From positions 7,748,921 through 7,812,920 of the forward strand of contig CM065699.1 in the NCBI GenBank assembly GCA_017654935.2: DNA of 64,000 bases, given 5' to 3'. Shown piece after piece: positions 54,721 through 64,000 of this stretch. The notes beneath the pieces are model-generated. The model was given only the letters and a program-made list of their open reading frames with translations, had not been told where the DNA came from and made no database searches. Position numbers and translations under genes: made by a program. The stretch comes from Phymorhynchus buccinoides. Taxonomy: Eukaryota > Mollusca > Gastropoda > Neogastropoda > Raphitomidae. How positions within the stretch are numbered: position 1 is the first letter of the stretch; each line of letters starts with the position of its first letter.

Positions 54721-55690
54721 AGAGTTGTTTTACGTCCTCCCGATCTTAGGACATAAACCTTCATATTGTTGTTACTCACATCTTTGTGCGTTCTCACTTG
54801 CGTATATATGTCTGCATGTGAGTATATCTATATGACTTCATATCTACATGACTGCCACCATATGTTTCACACGCATATAATTTTTCTTCGCTCACTCACG
54901 CACACAACCACAAGATGACGATATTGGTCTACACACAGCAACACCACAAAAAGAACCCCACATGCGCACAAAACACCCGTACCCCTACCCTCAACTACTC
55001 ACATACACTTACACAAGGGCTATCACCCGACCCTGACCAACCATTTCAACTACCCGAGTTATTTCCCTTCAACCGACTTCCTTCCTCACCCTCACCCAAC
55101 TTACACCCCGCACACGCACGCACACGCACGCACACACACACACACACACTTACACACACGCATATACACTCCCCCAATAAGGAGGGAGGCGGCCGCGATG
55201 ATCGTTACACAATCACCTCACCTACGAAAAATGACACACACACCCCCCTCCCACCACCATCACGCATGTACACACACCAAAACAACAACTGGGCGCTTCT
55301 CGCCTTCTCCCTTTTCCAGATCATTCACCGGAGCAGTGCTGGCTCTACTAGTCTCTCCAAAAAATGGGTGAATCCAAATCCAAATTGGTGAAAACTTTGA
55401 AGTGATCCCGTTTCTGCTTCTTTTGTATTTAATTGTATATACAAGAATGTGTTTCATAACTGGTGCTTTGAGTATTGCTTTAATGGCAAAAAGGGTGATA
55501 TTTTAAAGAAAACAATGCTCTTGCTCAAGTAGAGCGTGGCAGCAATGAACCCTCCCTGTGTGAGAGTGCGTTTTCATATTTACCGTATTTTCTATAATAA
55601 AAGCAGTAAGCATTTCCGGTAATTTTAGCAGTTTGAGTAAAAAATATATTCATTGTTTTCATAATCATAATATACTGCATTTCCCTTCAT
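54721..55690. other. Spacer with (CA)n
   Basis: TTTTACGTCCTCCCGATCTT (SINE-C core) at 54729; C/A-rich to 55280; (CA)n at 55125-55150. No supported gene. Confidence 0.5.
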
Positions 55691-55732
55691 AATTTTGAAT
55701 TATTACAATTCTAACCATTTCGCAATGTATAG

Positions 55733-55780
55733 TAGTAGTAGTAGTAGTAGTCGTAGTAGCAGTAATAATAATAACATTTT
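55733..55780. repeat. (AGT)n / (AAT)n microsatellite
   Basis: About 11 TAG-type triplets followed by AATAATAATAAC. Confidence 0.9.
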
Positions 55781-55839
55781 GCACACAACACACATACGCA
55801 CAAAGTACAGGAATCCCCAGCTAGCCTTGATACACTGTT

Positions 55840-56035
55840 TACAGCAGCAACAGGTGCTGCCCTTTCCACCTAGGTCAATGGGTTAGCTCCCCCTAGCTTA
55901 TTGAGGGCAATTCTCTCCGCAAGAGGACAGTGTGTGAGCTTAGGGACACAACATACGTCGTTTTCCCATCTTATTGTAAAGCGCACAGAGCATTTTCATG
56001 GATTACTGAGCTATATAAACATAAAAATGACTACC
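55840..56035 (+). mobile_element. SINE-like element with GTAAAGCGC tail
   Basis: Ends TATTGTAAAGCGCACAGAGC ... GAGCTATATAAA, a 3' end common to many tRNA-derived SINE and LINE pairs. The head is not clear. It ends next to the stop of the gene at 56039. Confidence 0.6.
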
Positions 56036-56038
56036 TAA

Positions 56039-57937
56039 TTATTTTTTGTTAGAAGGTTGTTTTCTTAAACTTGTTTTTTTCTGTTCGGCTTTTGGTTTGC
56101 AGTTTGTTAGTTTCCTGGTTGTCTTCCGCTTTGGTTCTGGGGGCACACGCTGACGTGTTCTGTCACTTCGTGAAGACAATAATTGGTTCTGAACTTCGCT
56201 TGCTGTGGTCTGCGGTTGCTCTGTGACTGCCTCACCCTTGCCTGCCTTCTCTTCATCCCGGTCCCCTGCCTGGCCTCTATCCTGGGCACGGTTAGTTTTA
56301 CTGCCCCTCTGGAATCGATTTCGCACAGCTCTAACCATACTTGTTAAGGGAGAAATTATGTCACTTAGTAACCGCAAAAATGGGATTTGAACCGCGCTTT
56401 CTGTGGTACACGATTGTCCTGCGAGTGCCCCACTCCCATCCGCCTTCCTACCATAATGGTGTTTGCTAATTCTGTCACTTAGTGACCGCAAAAATGGGAT
56501 TTGAACCGCGCTTTCTGTGGTACGCGATTGTCCTGCCAGTGCCCCACTCCCGTCCGCCTTCCCGGTACTAGAATGGTGTTGCCTAGTTTTACTATGAAAC
56601 ATTCTGTCACTTAGTGACCGCAAATATTGGTTTTGAAATGAGCTTCCTGTGGTATGCAATTGTTCTGTGGGTGTCTTCCATCTTTGAAGGTGGCGCCTGC
56701 TTCTGGGCCTCTTGAATCTATTTTGCACAGCACTCACCACAATTACCAACATAATAAAGCATGCAACCAACACTAGCCCAACCGTCAAATAAATATACCC
56801 CTCTTCTTCAAATTCAATTGATTTCTCTACTACTTTGCACGTTGCAGTAGCGTTGTTGCAAACGAACCCATTCATGCACTGGTTCTGCAAATCTTCAGGG
56901 CTGCATGACGCATTCATAGGGTGGAGGCATTTGCCGGAGTCACAGACGGCTGACTCGACGCAGTCGCTGGTGTTTAGGCAAGGGGGTTCTACTTTGACGC
57001 GAACTTCTTTATTAGTATCAGTTCTGACTTTTTCTTGCCTTCGTACGCGTCCTAGTAGACGTTTCTGCATCTCACCAGTTACTGCTGCCATCAGCACCCA
57101 AGGGCTCCAGATCTTCAGCATTGGATCAACAGAATATTGCGTCCTTCCGGCAGAGAGCGTGGGTCTCTGCGAATCTGAATCTGTCGACACGGGATCGTTT
57201 CTCATGGTTTCGTCAAGCTTCTTAAGGTTTGGAATAGCGATTGTTGCATTCCTATTAGGCATAGGATGATTAGTCTCGTGTTTAAACATGGAACCCCCCT
57301 CCTTGTTCTTGCTTTTCGTGTTGATGACAGAAACAGTTGAAGTTTTGATGTTGCCTTTCAATATCGCCATCAACTTCAATGATAGTCCTACACCCAATCC
57401 AGAGGAATGACTCTCTTTGATTCGTTGGCTGACACGAGGAGAAATCTCATCGTCTGTATCCTGTTGGCTGTTAGTCGGTTTTCTGTCTTCATTTTCATGA
57501 TGCAATGAGGCAGAATTTTTGTTCCTTCTTTTCTCAGATAGGCCTACGCGAGTGCTTAATGTCTGGCTTGCTTTCTGCTGGTGTGAACGGTTCTTGGCTG
57601 ACAGATCATCTACATTGGCAGTGACAGGATTTTCACGAGCTGTGTCAGTGGTGGTTTGTTTGACGACTCTCTGGTGATCGGTTTTCTCATACGATACATT
57701 GGAGTTCGGTACTTTCACGCCAGGATTTTCTGCAAGAACAGTAGCATTGCCGCTTTTGGTGTAACCTTTCTGGAAGTCGGCACCACTGCCAGTAGCGTGT
57801 AACCGATCACTTTCTGATGTTGAATTTCCAATGTCATTGTCTCTGGTTGCGTTTTCTTTCACTGAACAAAAGCACAGCAGAGGAAAAGCACAAATGAGAT
57901 AAACGATGAAAAGCGTAATGCAGGTGTGCTGTGTCAT
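56039..57937 (-). CDS. Novel single-pass membrane protein with eight-cysteine module (copy 1, intact)
   Basis: 632 codons plus TAA in one exon; I know no family for it. The ATG at 57937 is chosen because the paralogue at 62674 starts at the same place; a longer reading uses TTG. Residues 1-28: hydrophobic signal peptide (CITLFIVYLICAFPLLCFCS). About 29-315: Ser/Thr/Asn-rich ectodomain with several N-glycosylation sites. About 318-366: eight Cys spaced C-x5-C-x5-C-x4-C-x7-C-x8-C-x5-C-x6-C, a pattern reminiscent of EB-type modules. About 377-400: membrane span (YLTVGLVLVACFIMLVIVVS). The tail has four imperfect repeats around TTESAVQIPFLRSLSDR and a basic Lys/Arg end. A dibasic RLLGRVRRQ lies before the Cys module, a possible furin-type site. 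No intron is seen, so a retrocopy origin is possible. Confidence 0.8.
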   Translation of the reverse strand: MTQHTCITLFIVYLICAFPLLCFCSVKENATRDNDIGNSTSESDRLHATGSGADFQKGYTKSGNATVLAENPGVKVPNSNVSYEKTDHQRVVKQTTTDTARENPVTANVDDLSAKNRSHQQKASQTLSTRVGLSEKRRNKNSASLHHENEDRKPTNSQQDTDDEISPRVSQRIKESHSSGLGVGLSLKLMAILKGNIKTSTVSVINTKSKNKEGGSMFKHETNHPMPNRNATIAIPNLKKLDETMRNDPVSTDSDSQRPTLSAGRTQYSVDPMLKIWSPWVLMAAVTGEMQKRLLGRVRRQEKVRTDTNKEVRVKVEPPCLNTSDCVESAVCDSGKCLHPMNASCSPEDLQNQCMNGFVCNNATATCKVVEKSIEFEEEGYIYLTVGLVLVACFIMLVIVVSAVQNRFKRPRSRRHLQRWKTPTEQLHTTGSSFQNQYLRSLSDRMFHSKTRQHHSSTGKADGSGALAGQSRTTESAVQIPFLRSLSDRISKHHYGRKADGSGALAGQSCTTESAVQIPFLRLLSDIISPLTSMVRAVRNRFQRGSKTNRAQDRGQAGDRDEEKAGKGEAVTEQPQTTASEVQNQLLSSRSDRTRQRVPPEPKRKTTRKLTNCKPKAEQKKTSLRKQPSNKK

Positions 57938-58066
57938 TTCACACAAATGTTGCCTGGGCTAACATTTAAGAAGAGAAACTGAAGAGAAAATAATAATCCT
58001 AAAGCACACAAGCAGGCCAGCCTACTTTATTATTACTTTCCTATCTCAAACAAACGTCAATAACCC

Positions 58067-58090
58067 GTACGTCATTTTGTCATGACGTTT
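58067..58090 (-). promoter_or_regulatory. Palindromic TGACGT pair upstream of copy 1
   Basis: AACGTCATGACAAAATGACG, read on the - strand, about 130 bp before the ATG. The same inverted pair precedes copy 2. TGACGT is the half-site bound by CREB/ATF-type factors; use here is inferred. Confidence 0.5.
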
Positions 58091-58209
58091 TTATTTTTGG
58101 TCATGCCTTTCCTTCTTTATCTTATAGAGTATCAAAGGCAAAATATAGCCCCCTGCTTGGAGTGAACAAAATCTTAGGACACCGCGTAAGTACGCACGCA
58201 TACACGCAT

Positions 58210-58213
<4 letters not shown>

Positions 58214-58262
<49 letters not shown>
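58214..58262. repeat. (CA)n microsatellite
   Basis: About 24 CA dinucleotides. Confidence 0.95.
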
Positions 58263-58263
<1 letters not shown>

Positions 58264-58659
58264 TTCCCCCCTCATTTTAATTTATTGATTTGGGTTTGTT
58301 TTTGTTGTTGTTGTTGTTTTAGTCTAATATCACCATTGCTGTGAACAGACTTGAAATTAAATCAATCAATCAAATCAATTTTCCACTCAGACATTTTTTT
58401 TCTAAACTTGAAGGGTTTTGTTCCAAAAGAAACGCCAAAGAAACACAACAATTTCAGACGCCGTTTTCAGTGCATAAGCTACCATGTATAAACTTTGTGA
58501 TTAAGTAATATTGTAGCCCGATGTCTGCGGACACTTGTGCAATGTAGAAATATCATGTACAGCATTAAAAATGCGCCGATGGGAGACCGTTTGAGACGGT
58601 ACGTGAAATGTGAGTTAAACGTTCAAATGTGATGCACTTGCACACCGTGCCAATTACAT

Positions 58660-58985
58660 TTTTCTTTCTTCTTCCGCGTTCCTGGGCCATAAGGCCACAA
58701 TGGATACGTATGTGTCCGTTTTCCAGTTTTCACTGGTGTCCTCGCTACATTCAGCCGACACATTCCGATTTCGGAGGAGTTCAAAGGAAAAAAATATATG
58801 GAAGATTTTGTTTGGGAAAAAAGGCAGGAGAATAAGCAAAAAAATACCAGAAAGGTAGTAGATGACACAAAGCAAGGAAAAAGGCAGAGTCAAAGAGAGA
58901 GACAGATTACAAGAAGTTACAAGCACAGAACTTCCGGAAGGTGGAGGAACTATTTGTACGGAAGACCCGCCCCGGTATGCCCACG
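58660..58985 (-). mobile_element. SINE-A copy and poly-G
   Basis: Near full length, (GAA)n tail at the left, followed on the right by about 20 G at 58985-59005. Confidence 0.85.
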
Positions 58986-59029
58986 GGGGGGAGGGGGGGG
59001 GGGGGAATTATATTTAATGGTAGAGTAGT

Positions 59030-59600
59030 GTTTAGACATAACCAATGAATAAACTAACTTCCTAAATTTTATTCTCACATTTATCATGTGCGCGTAAAAT
59101 AAATCTAAAAACTTAAACAAACAAACAATAAAAATTAAAAAGTACATTTTGCCCTCTGGCCTCTCAGAGGACACTGGTGAATGTCATAGAGGTTTGAAAT
59201 GTTATGAAATAACGTTTAGTTATTGTCTTTTACTCGATCGCTAATAAGGTTTCAGGTTAATTGGTGGGGCAGTTCCTTAGGCAGAAGCAGTTACAACTTG
59301 CGGCACTAATGTGGGGCTAAACCGCCATATCGCACAGTCACGTAATTCCTGACAGGCTTTGATGAAGCTGTCGATCTATAATAATAATAATACTGTAAAT
59401 TTAGGACGCACTTACCTCCTGACAAAGCCTGGAGCTCAAGGCGTTTACAATGACAAATAGTTAATAGTTAAAAGTAGTAATGAAAGGCTTCATTAAAGCG
59501 TCATAAAGTATTTGCATAGCACTCAATTCATAAATCAACACATAAACACGCACGCACAGACATAACCAATTATTTACGCATCACCCTGTCTGAAGATCCT
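59030..59600. other. Spacer, fragments only
   Basis: Contains AATAATAATAATACTGTAAA and a SINE-like GCTCAAGGCGTTTACAATGA; no gene. Confidence 0.4.
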
Positions 59601-59604
59601 CAAC

Positions 59605-60045
59605 AGGTTTGGACTTTTTGTTTGTGGCTCAAGCCACAAACCTAGCCACAAACCTATAACTCACTTTGTCGGTCGGTCGGTCTGTCGGTCGGTGTCGGTC
59701 CAAAATTGTCGCACATTTTGACAAAATTGTCGCACTTCAAATCGAGGCTACACTTCTGGCCGCTCTTTAAAATGATGTATTTTAAAAGCGTACAAAATAA
59801 TAAACATACGTAATACAGACACTACAACAGACACGACGAGTATGCGGTGCTTCTTTTGATGAGTATAAGTAGGATACATAGTTTTAAATGTTTTCCAAAA
59901 GATATAAAAAGTTACGAAATGGTGCAGATATAACATTCTGGTTTACAGATTAAAATTATTGAAAATCCAGGGGAGGTAACTCATGATTGGAGTGGTAAAA
60001 ATAGACCGCGTGCCACAAACTATTGCGATTTCGCGCTTGTTTTCT
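59605..60045. repeat. Dispersed repeat F, copy 3
   Basis: GTGGCTCAAGCCACAAACC start, (GGTC)n run, GACACGACGAGTATGCGG, and AAATAGACCGCGTGCCAC end. Confidence 0.85.
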
Positions 60046-60384
60046 TTAATCTTTCAATTTTGTCTTCTTTTTGTGTTGGTCACTTTGAATCACACTTTTA
60101 GATTTAACTTGTTGTTTGCTTGTGTTTACCACGAAACAAATATCATCAGCACAGGCACCAATAAATTAAATTTCACGTTTTTTCTCTTGAGTTTCATTCA
60201 ATTTTAGCTCTCTCTTTTTTTTCTCTCTGTCTGATGGGATTACCCATCCTGCCCTGCCGTGGGGTAGGAAATGTCAACCCGAGTTCCTTTTTGGTTTTGT
60301 GGGTTCCTTTAAATTGATGCTATGTTGAGGATGAAATCGGGTTTATTTTGATTAAGAAAGGACCAAAGTGTTGTTTGGAAAGGC

Positions 60385-60650
60385 TTTTAGATACTAGGCG
60401 TTCAAGACTGCACTTGGTCATCTCCAAACATGGAACACTCAACTTTTAGTAAAGTTTTATTTTGTGTGTGTGTGTATTTGACGGTTTAAGGTTTTGGTTA
60501 GGGATAGGGTTAGGGTTAGGGCTAGAGTCAGCTTAATTTCAGATTGAATGATTAAAAGATACACATTTTAAAGTTTTGCTGAAAACCGACATTGTCACGC
60601 GAATGGCGTCACTTTCCATATTTGGAGATGACCAAGTGCAGCATTGAACG
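60385..60650. mobile_element. TIR element with telomere-like centre
   Basis: Ends CACTTGGTCATCTCCAAA and TTTGGAGATGACCAAGTG are inverted. The interior reads GGTTAGGGATAGGGTTAGGG. Confidence 0.88.
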
Positions 60651-61016
60651 TCTTGTCTTTTAGATGCTGTCATTAATTTATGTGAGCTTCAGATCGAAAA
60701 GGAGGGTGAAAAGCTGACCCTACCTGCCCAAACTTCCCCTATTTCTAAAAAATCATAAGGTAGGTGATTGTGTTACTTCATCATTGTAGTTTCAATAATA
60801 TGACAAGCCATACAAACATGCCATCAGAAGTTGCGTTAATCTATGGGAGTGCGTTTTATATGAACGGTCAGAATCATACAATTGGAATCATACACAAAAC
60901 AACTGGAACAATTCTGTTAGTATTTATTAAACGTCTGTTCTGTATTTTTAGTCCATCAAAAAAATTGAATGGAAGTCAAACGAATATGATCTTTTTGGAT
61001 TATGATAGACATTAGG

Positions 61017-61230
61017 GTAAGACGGGGTAAAAAGTGCATGGGCGGGTAAGAAGCCCACCCCAATTATCTCATGAAATAAAGAAAATTTCAGTGAAATTTG
61101 CCCATGAGACGAATGCTAGACATTAACGCTCGTCTCATGGGCAAAATGAGACTGAAATTTGCTTCATTTCATGAGATAATTGGGGTGGGCTTCTTACCCG
61201 CCCATGCGCGTTTTACCCCGTCTTCCCCTA
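61017..61230. mobile_element. Near-perfect palindrome of about 210 bp
   Basis: GACGGGGTAAAAAGTGCATG on the left mirrors CATGCGCGTTTTACCCCGTC on the right; GTGGGCTTCTTACCCGCC and GCCCATGAGACGA also pair. The turn is near 61115. Confidence 0.88.
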
Positions 61231-61621
61231 GACTTTTTTTTTTAAACCCACCAAACTGCATTGGAGCGATATATTTCGGAGGACATGCCCTTCTTTATCA
61301 ATCCATAGTCTTTTGGGTTCTCGGATCTGGATTTCTTCCTCACTGGCTGAATAGACTCCAATGATTTCCCCTCCGTGCGTTTCTTTTCTCTGGTCACATT
61401 TCCAAAGTGCTAGGCCTACATTTAAATGAGTGACCACAAAAGAAGAAGAAGAAGAATTGACAGTATGATTTGTAGGCCTATTTGGAGGAGAATTCTGTCA
61501 GTTTTCTTTACTGTTAGTTCATTGGGTTTTGGGTTTTTTAATTGAACTTTTATTATTTTTAACATTTTGAAATACAGAACGTAAGCAATTCCAAAACCAT
61601 GTGAAATAATAATAATTCAAA

Positions 61622-61886
<265 letters not shown>

Positions 61887-62129
61887 GTTCAGTATCTTTG
61901 ACGATAACCACCCTACCCCAATCAATGTTTAACAGAAAATTAAATTCTCGTGAAGTATGCTTACATAGCCAACCATTTCAAGATTTGGGTGAACTAAAAA
62001 AGACATCATCATTGGGACAGCCAATATTTATTATGGTTGGGACATTAGTTTGGGTTGTGGCAATTGGAATACATTGTTGTTCATGCACAGGCATGGTCGG
62101 ATTTAGAAACGCATAGGCCCTTATTCCTT

Positions 62130-62490
62130 CTTTTCTTTTTCTTCTTCTGCATTCCCAGGCCATTTTGGCCATAATGGATAAGGATAAGGTACCTAGGCTT
62201 ATTTGTCCGCTTTTCAATTTTCATTGGTCTCCCCGCTGCATGCAACCAGCACATTCCAATTTCGGAGGAGCTGAAAGGAGAAAATTATTGGGAAGATTGT
62301 TGTTTTTTAGAAGAAAAAAAAAGACAGGAGAATGGGCCAATAAGTCAGAAAGATAGTAGATGACAGAAAGCCAAAAGAAAAGGCAGAGTCAAAGAGAGTG
62401 AAAGATTAGAGGAAGTTACAAGCACGGAACTTCCAGAAGGTGGAGGAACTATTTGTACGAAAGACTCCCCGGTATCCCCACGGGGAGACC
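62130..62490 (-). mobile_element. SINE-A copy upstream of the paralogue
   Basis: TTCTTCTTCTGCATTCCCAG to CGGTATCCCCACGGGGAGA; it ends about 60 bp before the TGACGT pair. Confidence 0.85.
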
Positions 62491-62547
62491 CTTATTCCAA
62501 TTGCAAAGCACTCCTGTTTTTATAGAACTCCGATGAGAAAAAACCCC

Positions 62548-62573
62548 AAAACGTCATGAAATAATGACGTTTT
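62548..62573 (+). promoter_or_regulatory. Palindromic TGACGT pair upstream of copy 2
   Basis: AACGTCATGAAATAATGACG followed by TT, about 100 bp before the ATG at 62674. It matches the copy 1 site except in the centre. Confidence 0.5.
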
Positions 62574-62673
62574 AGTCTAAGCTGGCTAGCCTGTGCCTGT
62601 GCCTCATCGTTGTCACTTCTGGGCTTATCTTTGTCAAGCCCCCAGGTTTCTCTTCTTCAGTAAGTCCACAATC

Positions 62674-64000
62674 ATGACAGTGGGACACAACTCTATTGGG
62701 ACTATCATCATTCATCTGATTTGTGTTTTCCTGGTCCTGAGCTGTTGTTCTTCTTCAAGGAAAGAAAACGCAGCCAGGAACAGTCACGATGAAACTGGAA
62801 ATCAAACCTCAGAAAGTGACCAGTCGCTCGCACGTGACACTGACAGCGGCATTGAATTCCAGAAAGGTTACAACAAAAGCGGCCATGCTGCCGTTTCAGA
62901 AAATCCTGGTGTGAATGTATCAAATCAGAAAACCGATCTCAAGAGAGTGAACCACCCCCCATTGACACAGCTCCTGAAAATCCCGTCACTGCCAATGTAG
63001 ATGATCTATCATCAGCCAAGAACGGTTCACACCAGGACGTGAGCCAGACAATAACTGAATAAGCACTCACGTAGGCCTATCTGCGAAAAAAAGAAATGGA
63101 AATTCTGCCTCATTGCATCATGAAAATGAAGACAGAAAACGGAATAGCAGCCAACAGGATACAGACGATGATATTTTTTACCATGTCAGCCATCGAATCA
63201 AAGACAGCCATTCCTCTGGATTGGGTGTAGGTCTATCATTAACGTTGAAGGTACTGTTGAAAGGCGACATCGAAGATTCTGTAAATACGAAAACCAAGAA
63301 CAATGAGGGTGGTGACCCAATGTCTAAAAACCAGCCTAATCATGCCGTTCTTCAACACAATGCAAGTGGAAAGGCAACAATCCCTATGCCAAACATAAAG
63401 GAGCTTGATGAAACCACAAGAAACGATCCAGTGTCGACAGATTCAGATTCGCAGAGACGCACTCTTTCTGGAAGGACGCAATATTCTGTTGATCCAATGC
63501 TGAAGGAGATCTGGAGCCCTTGGATGCTGATGGCAGCAGTAACTGCTGTGATGCAGAAACGTCTACTAGGACGTGTGCGAAGGCAAGGACAAGTAAGAAC
63601 TGATACTGATAAAGAAGTTCGCATCAAAGTAGGATCCCCTTGCCTAAACACCAGCGACTGCGTCAAGTCAGCCGTCTGTGACTCCGGCAAATGCCTCCAC
63701 CCTATGAATGCGTCATGCAACCCTGAAGACTCGCAGAATCTGTGCGTGAATGGGTCCGTTTGCGACAACGCTACTGCAACGTGCAATTTGAAGGTACTGG
63801 TAGAGAAATCCATTGAGATGGGAGAACAGGGGTATATCTATTTGATGGTTAGGATGTCGGTGGTCGGTTTCTTTACTATGTTGGTAGTGATGGTTTCGGC
63901 TGTGCCACGTCAGAAAAGCAAATTCAAGAAGCACGGTAGACAGCCCCAGAGGGACAGAGGGAAGGTGGGGGTGGGGCAATCGGCAACTCAGATTGAAAAT
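62674..64000 (+). pseudogene. Membrane protein paralogue (copy 2), broken and cut by the window end
   Basis: Aligns with the protein at 56039-57937 from its signal peptide (GTIIIHLICVFLVLSCCSS) to just past the membrane span. The first frame closes at 63000 after a C-run shift near 62955. A second break lies near 63050-63075, where extra bases and a TAA occur. Later breaks or codon indels follow (for example near 63787). The eight Cys keep identical spacing (CLNTSDCVKSAVCDSGKC, CVNGSVCDNATATC). The span (YLMVRMSVVGFFTMLVVMVS) has gained an Arg. The cytoplasmic part starts to differ at about 63900. Sequencing error at the shifts cannot be excluded. Confidence 0.82.

Noticed and set aside
63352..63979. 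Minus-strand ORFs opposite the paralogue
   Set aside because: Shadows of the + strand pseudogene; the same shadow appears opposite the intact copy at 56835-57269.

Overview
The window is animal nuclear DNA: intron-split genes with GT-AG (and one GC-AG) introns, and dense families of SINEs, MITEs, minisatellites and microsatellites. The repeat style and the spliralian-like gene pieces suggest a mollusc, most likely a marine gastropod. That placement is an inference; nothing here fixes the species.

Layout. 1-7800: the 3' end of an unrecognised + strand gene (exons 1979-2211 and 4307-4571), preceded by a 55-bp minisatellite that copies the gene's own 3' splice site. 7800-18100: no gene found; tandem arrays, nested MITEs, a dead mariner (10199-11540) and a 5'-truncated LINE inserted in a large inverted-repeat element. 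18100-28581: a complete seven-exon PSMB5 gene (20S proteasome beta-5 subunit) on the - strand. 28582-28872: a 291-bp divergent promoter. 28873-41226: a complete six-exon TIMM21 gene (TIM23 translocase subunit) on the + strand, its introns full of MITEs. 41227-46690: repeats only. 46690-51900: a decayed Gypsy/Ty3-type LTR retrotransposon on the - strand whose Gag zinc-knuckle segment has become a 39-bp minisatellite. 52060-54720: a strongly C-skewed, proline-coding region I could not assign. 56039-57937 and 62674-64000: two head-to-head copies of an undescribed single-pass membrane protein with an eight-cysteine module. The left copy is an intact intronless ORF; the right copy is broken and runs off the window.

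How the parts relate. PSMB5 and TIMM21 start head to head and probably share regulation; one makes a proteasome subunit, the other a mitochondrial import subunit. The most striking theme is tandem duplication that captures exon borders. It occurs as a 3' splice-site minisatellite in the first gene, as repeated exon fragments in the next intron of that gene, as a 122-bp triplication across PSMB5 exon 3, and as an array bounded on both sides by the start of PSMB5 exon 7. Similar slippage expanded a coding zinc knuckle in the Gypsy element. Several fold-back elements also carry telomere-like repeats between their arms.

Limits: family names for repeats are my own labels (SINE-A, MITE-K and so on), repeat borders are by eye and usually good to about 10 bases, and no database search was possible.
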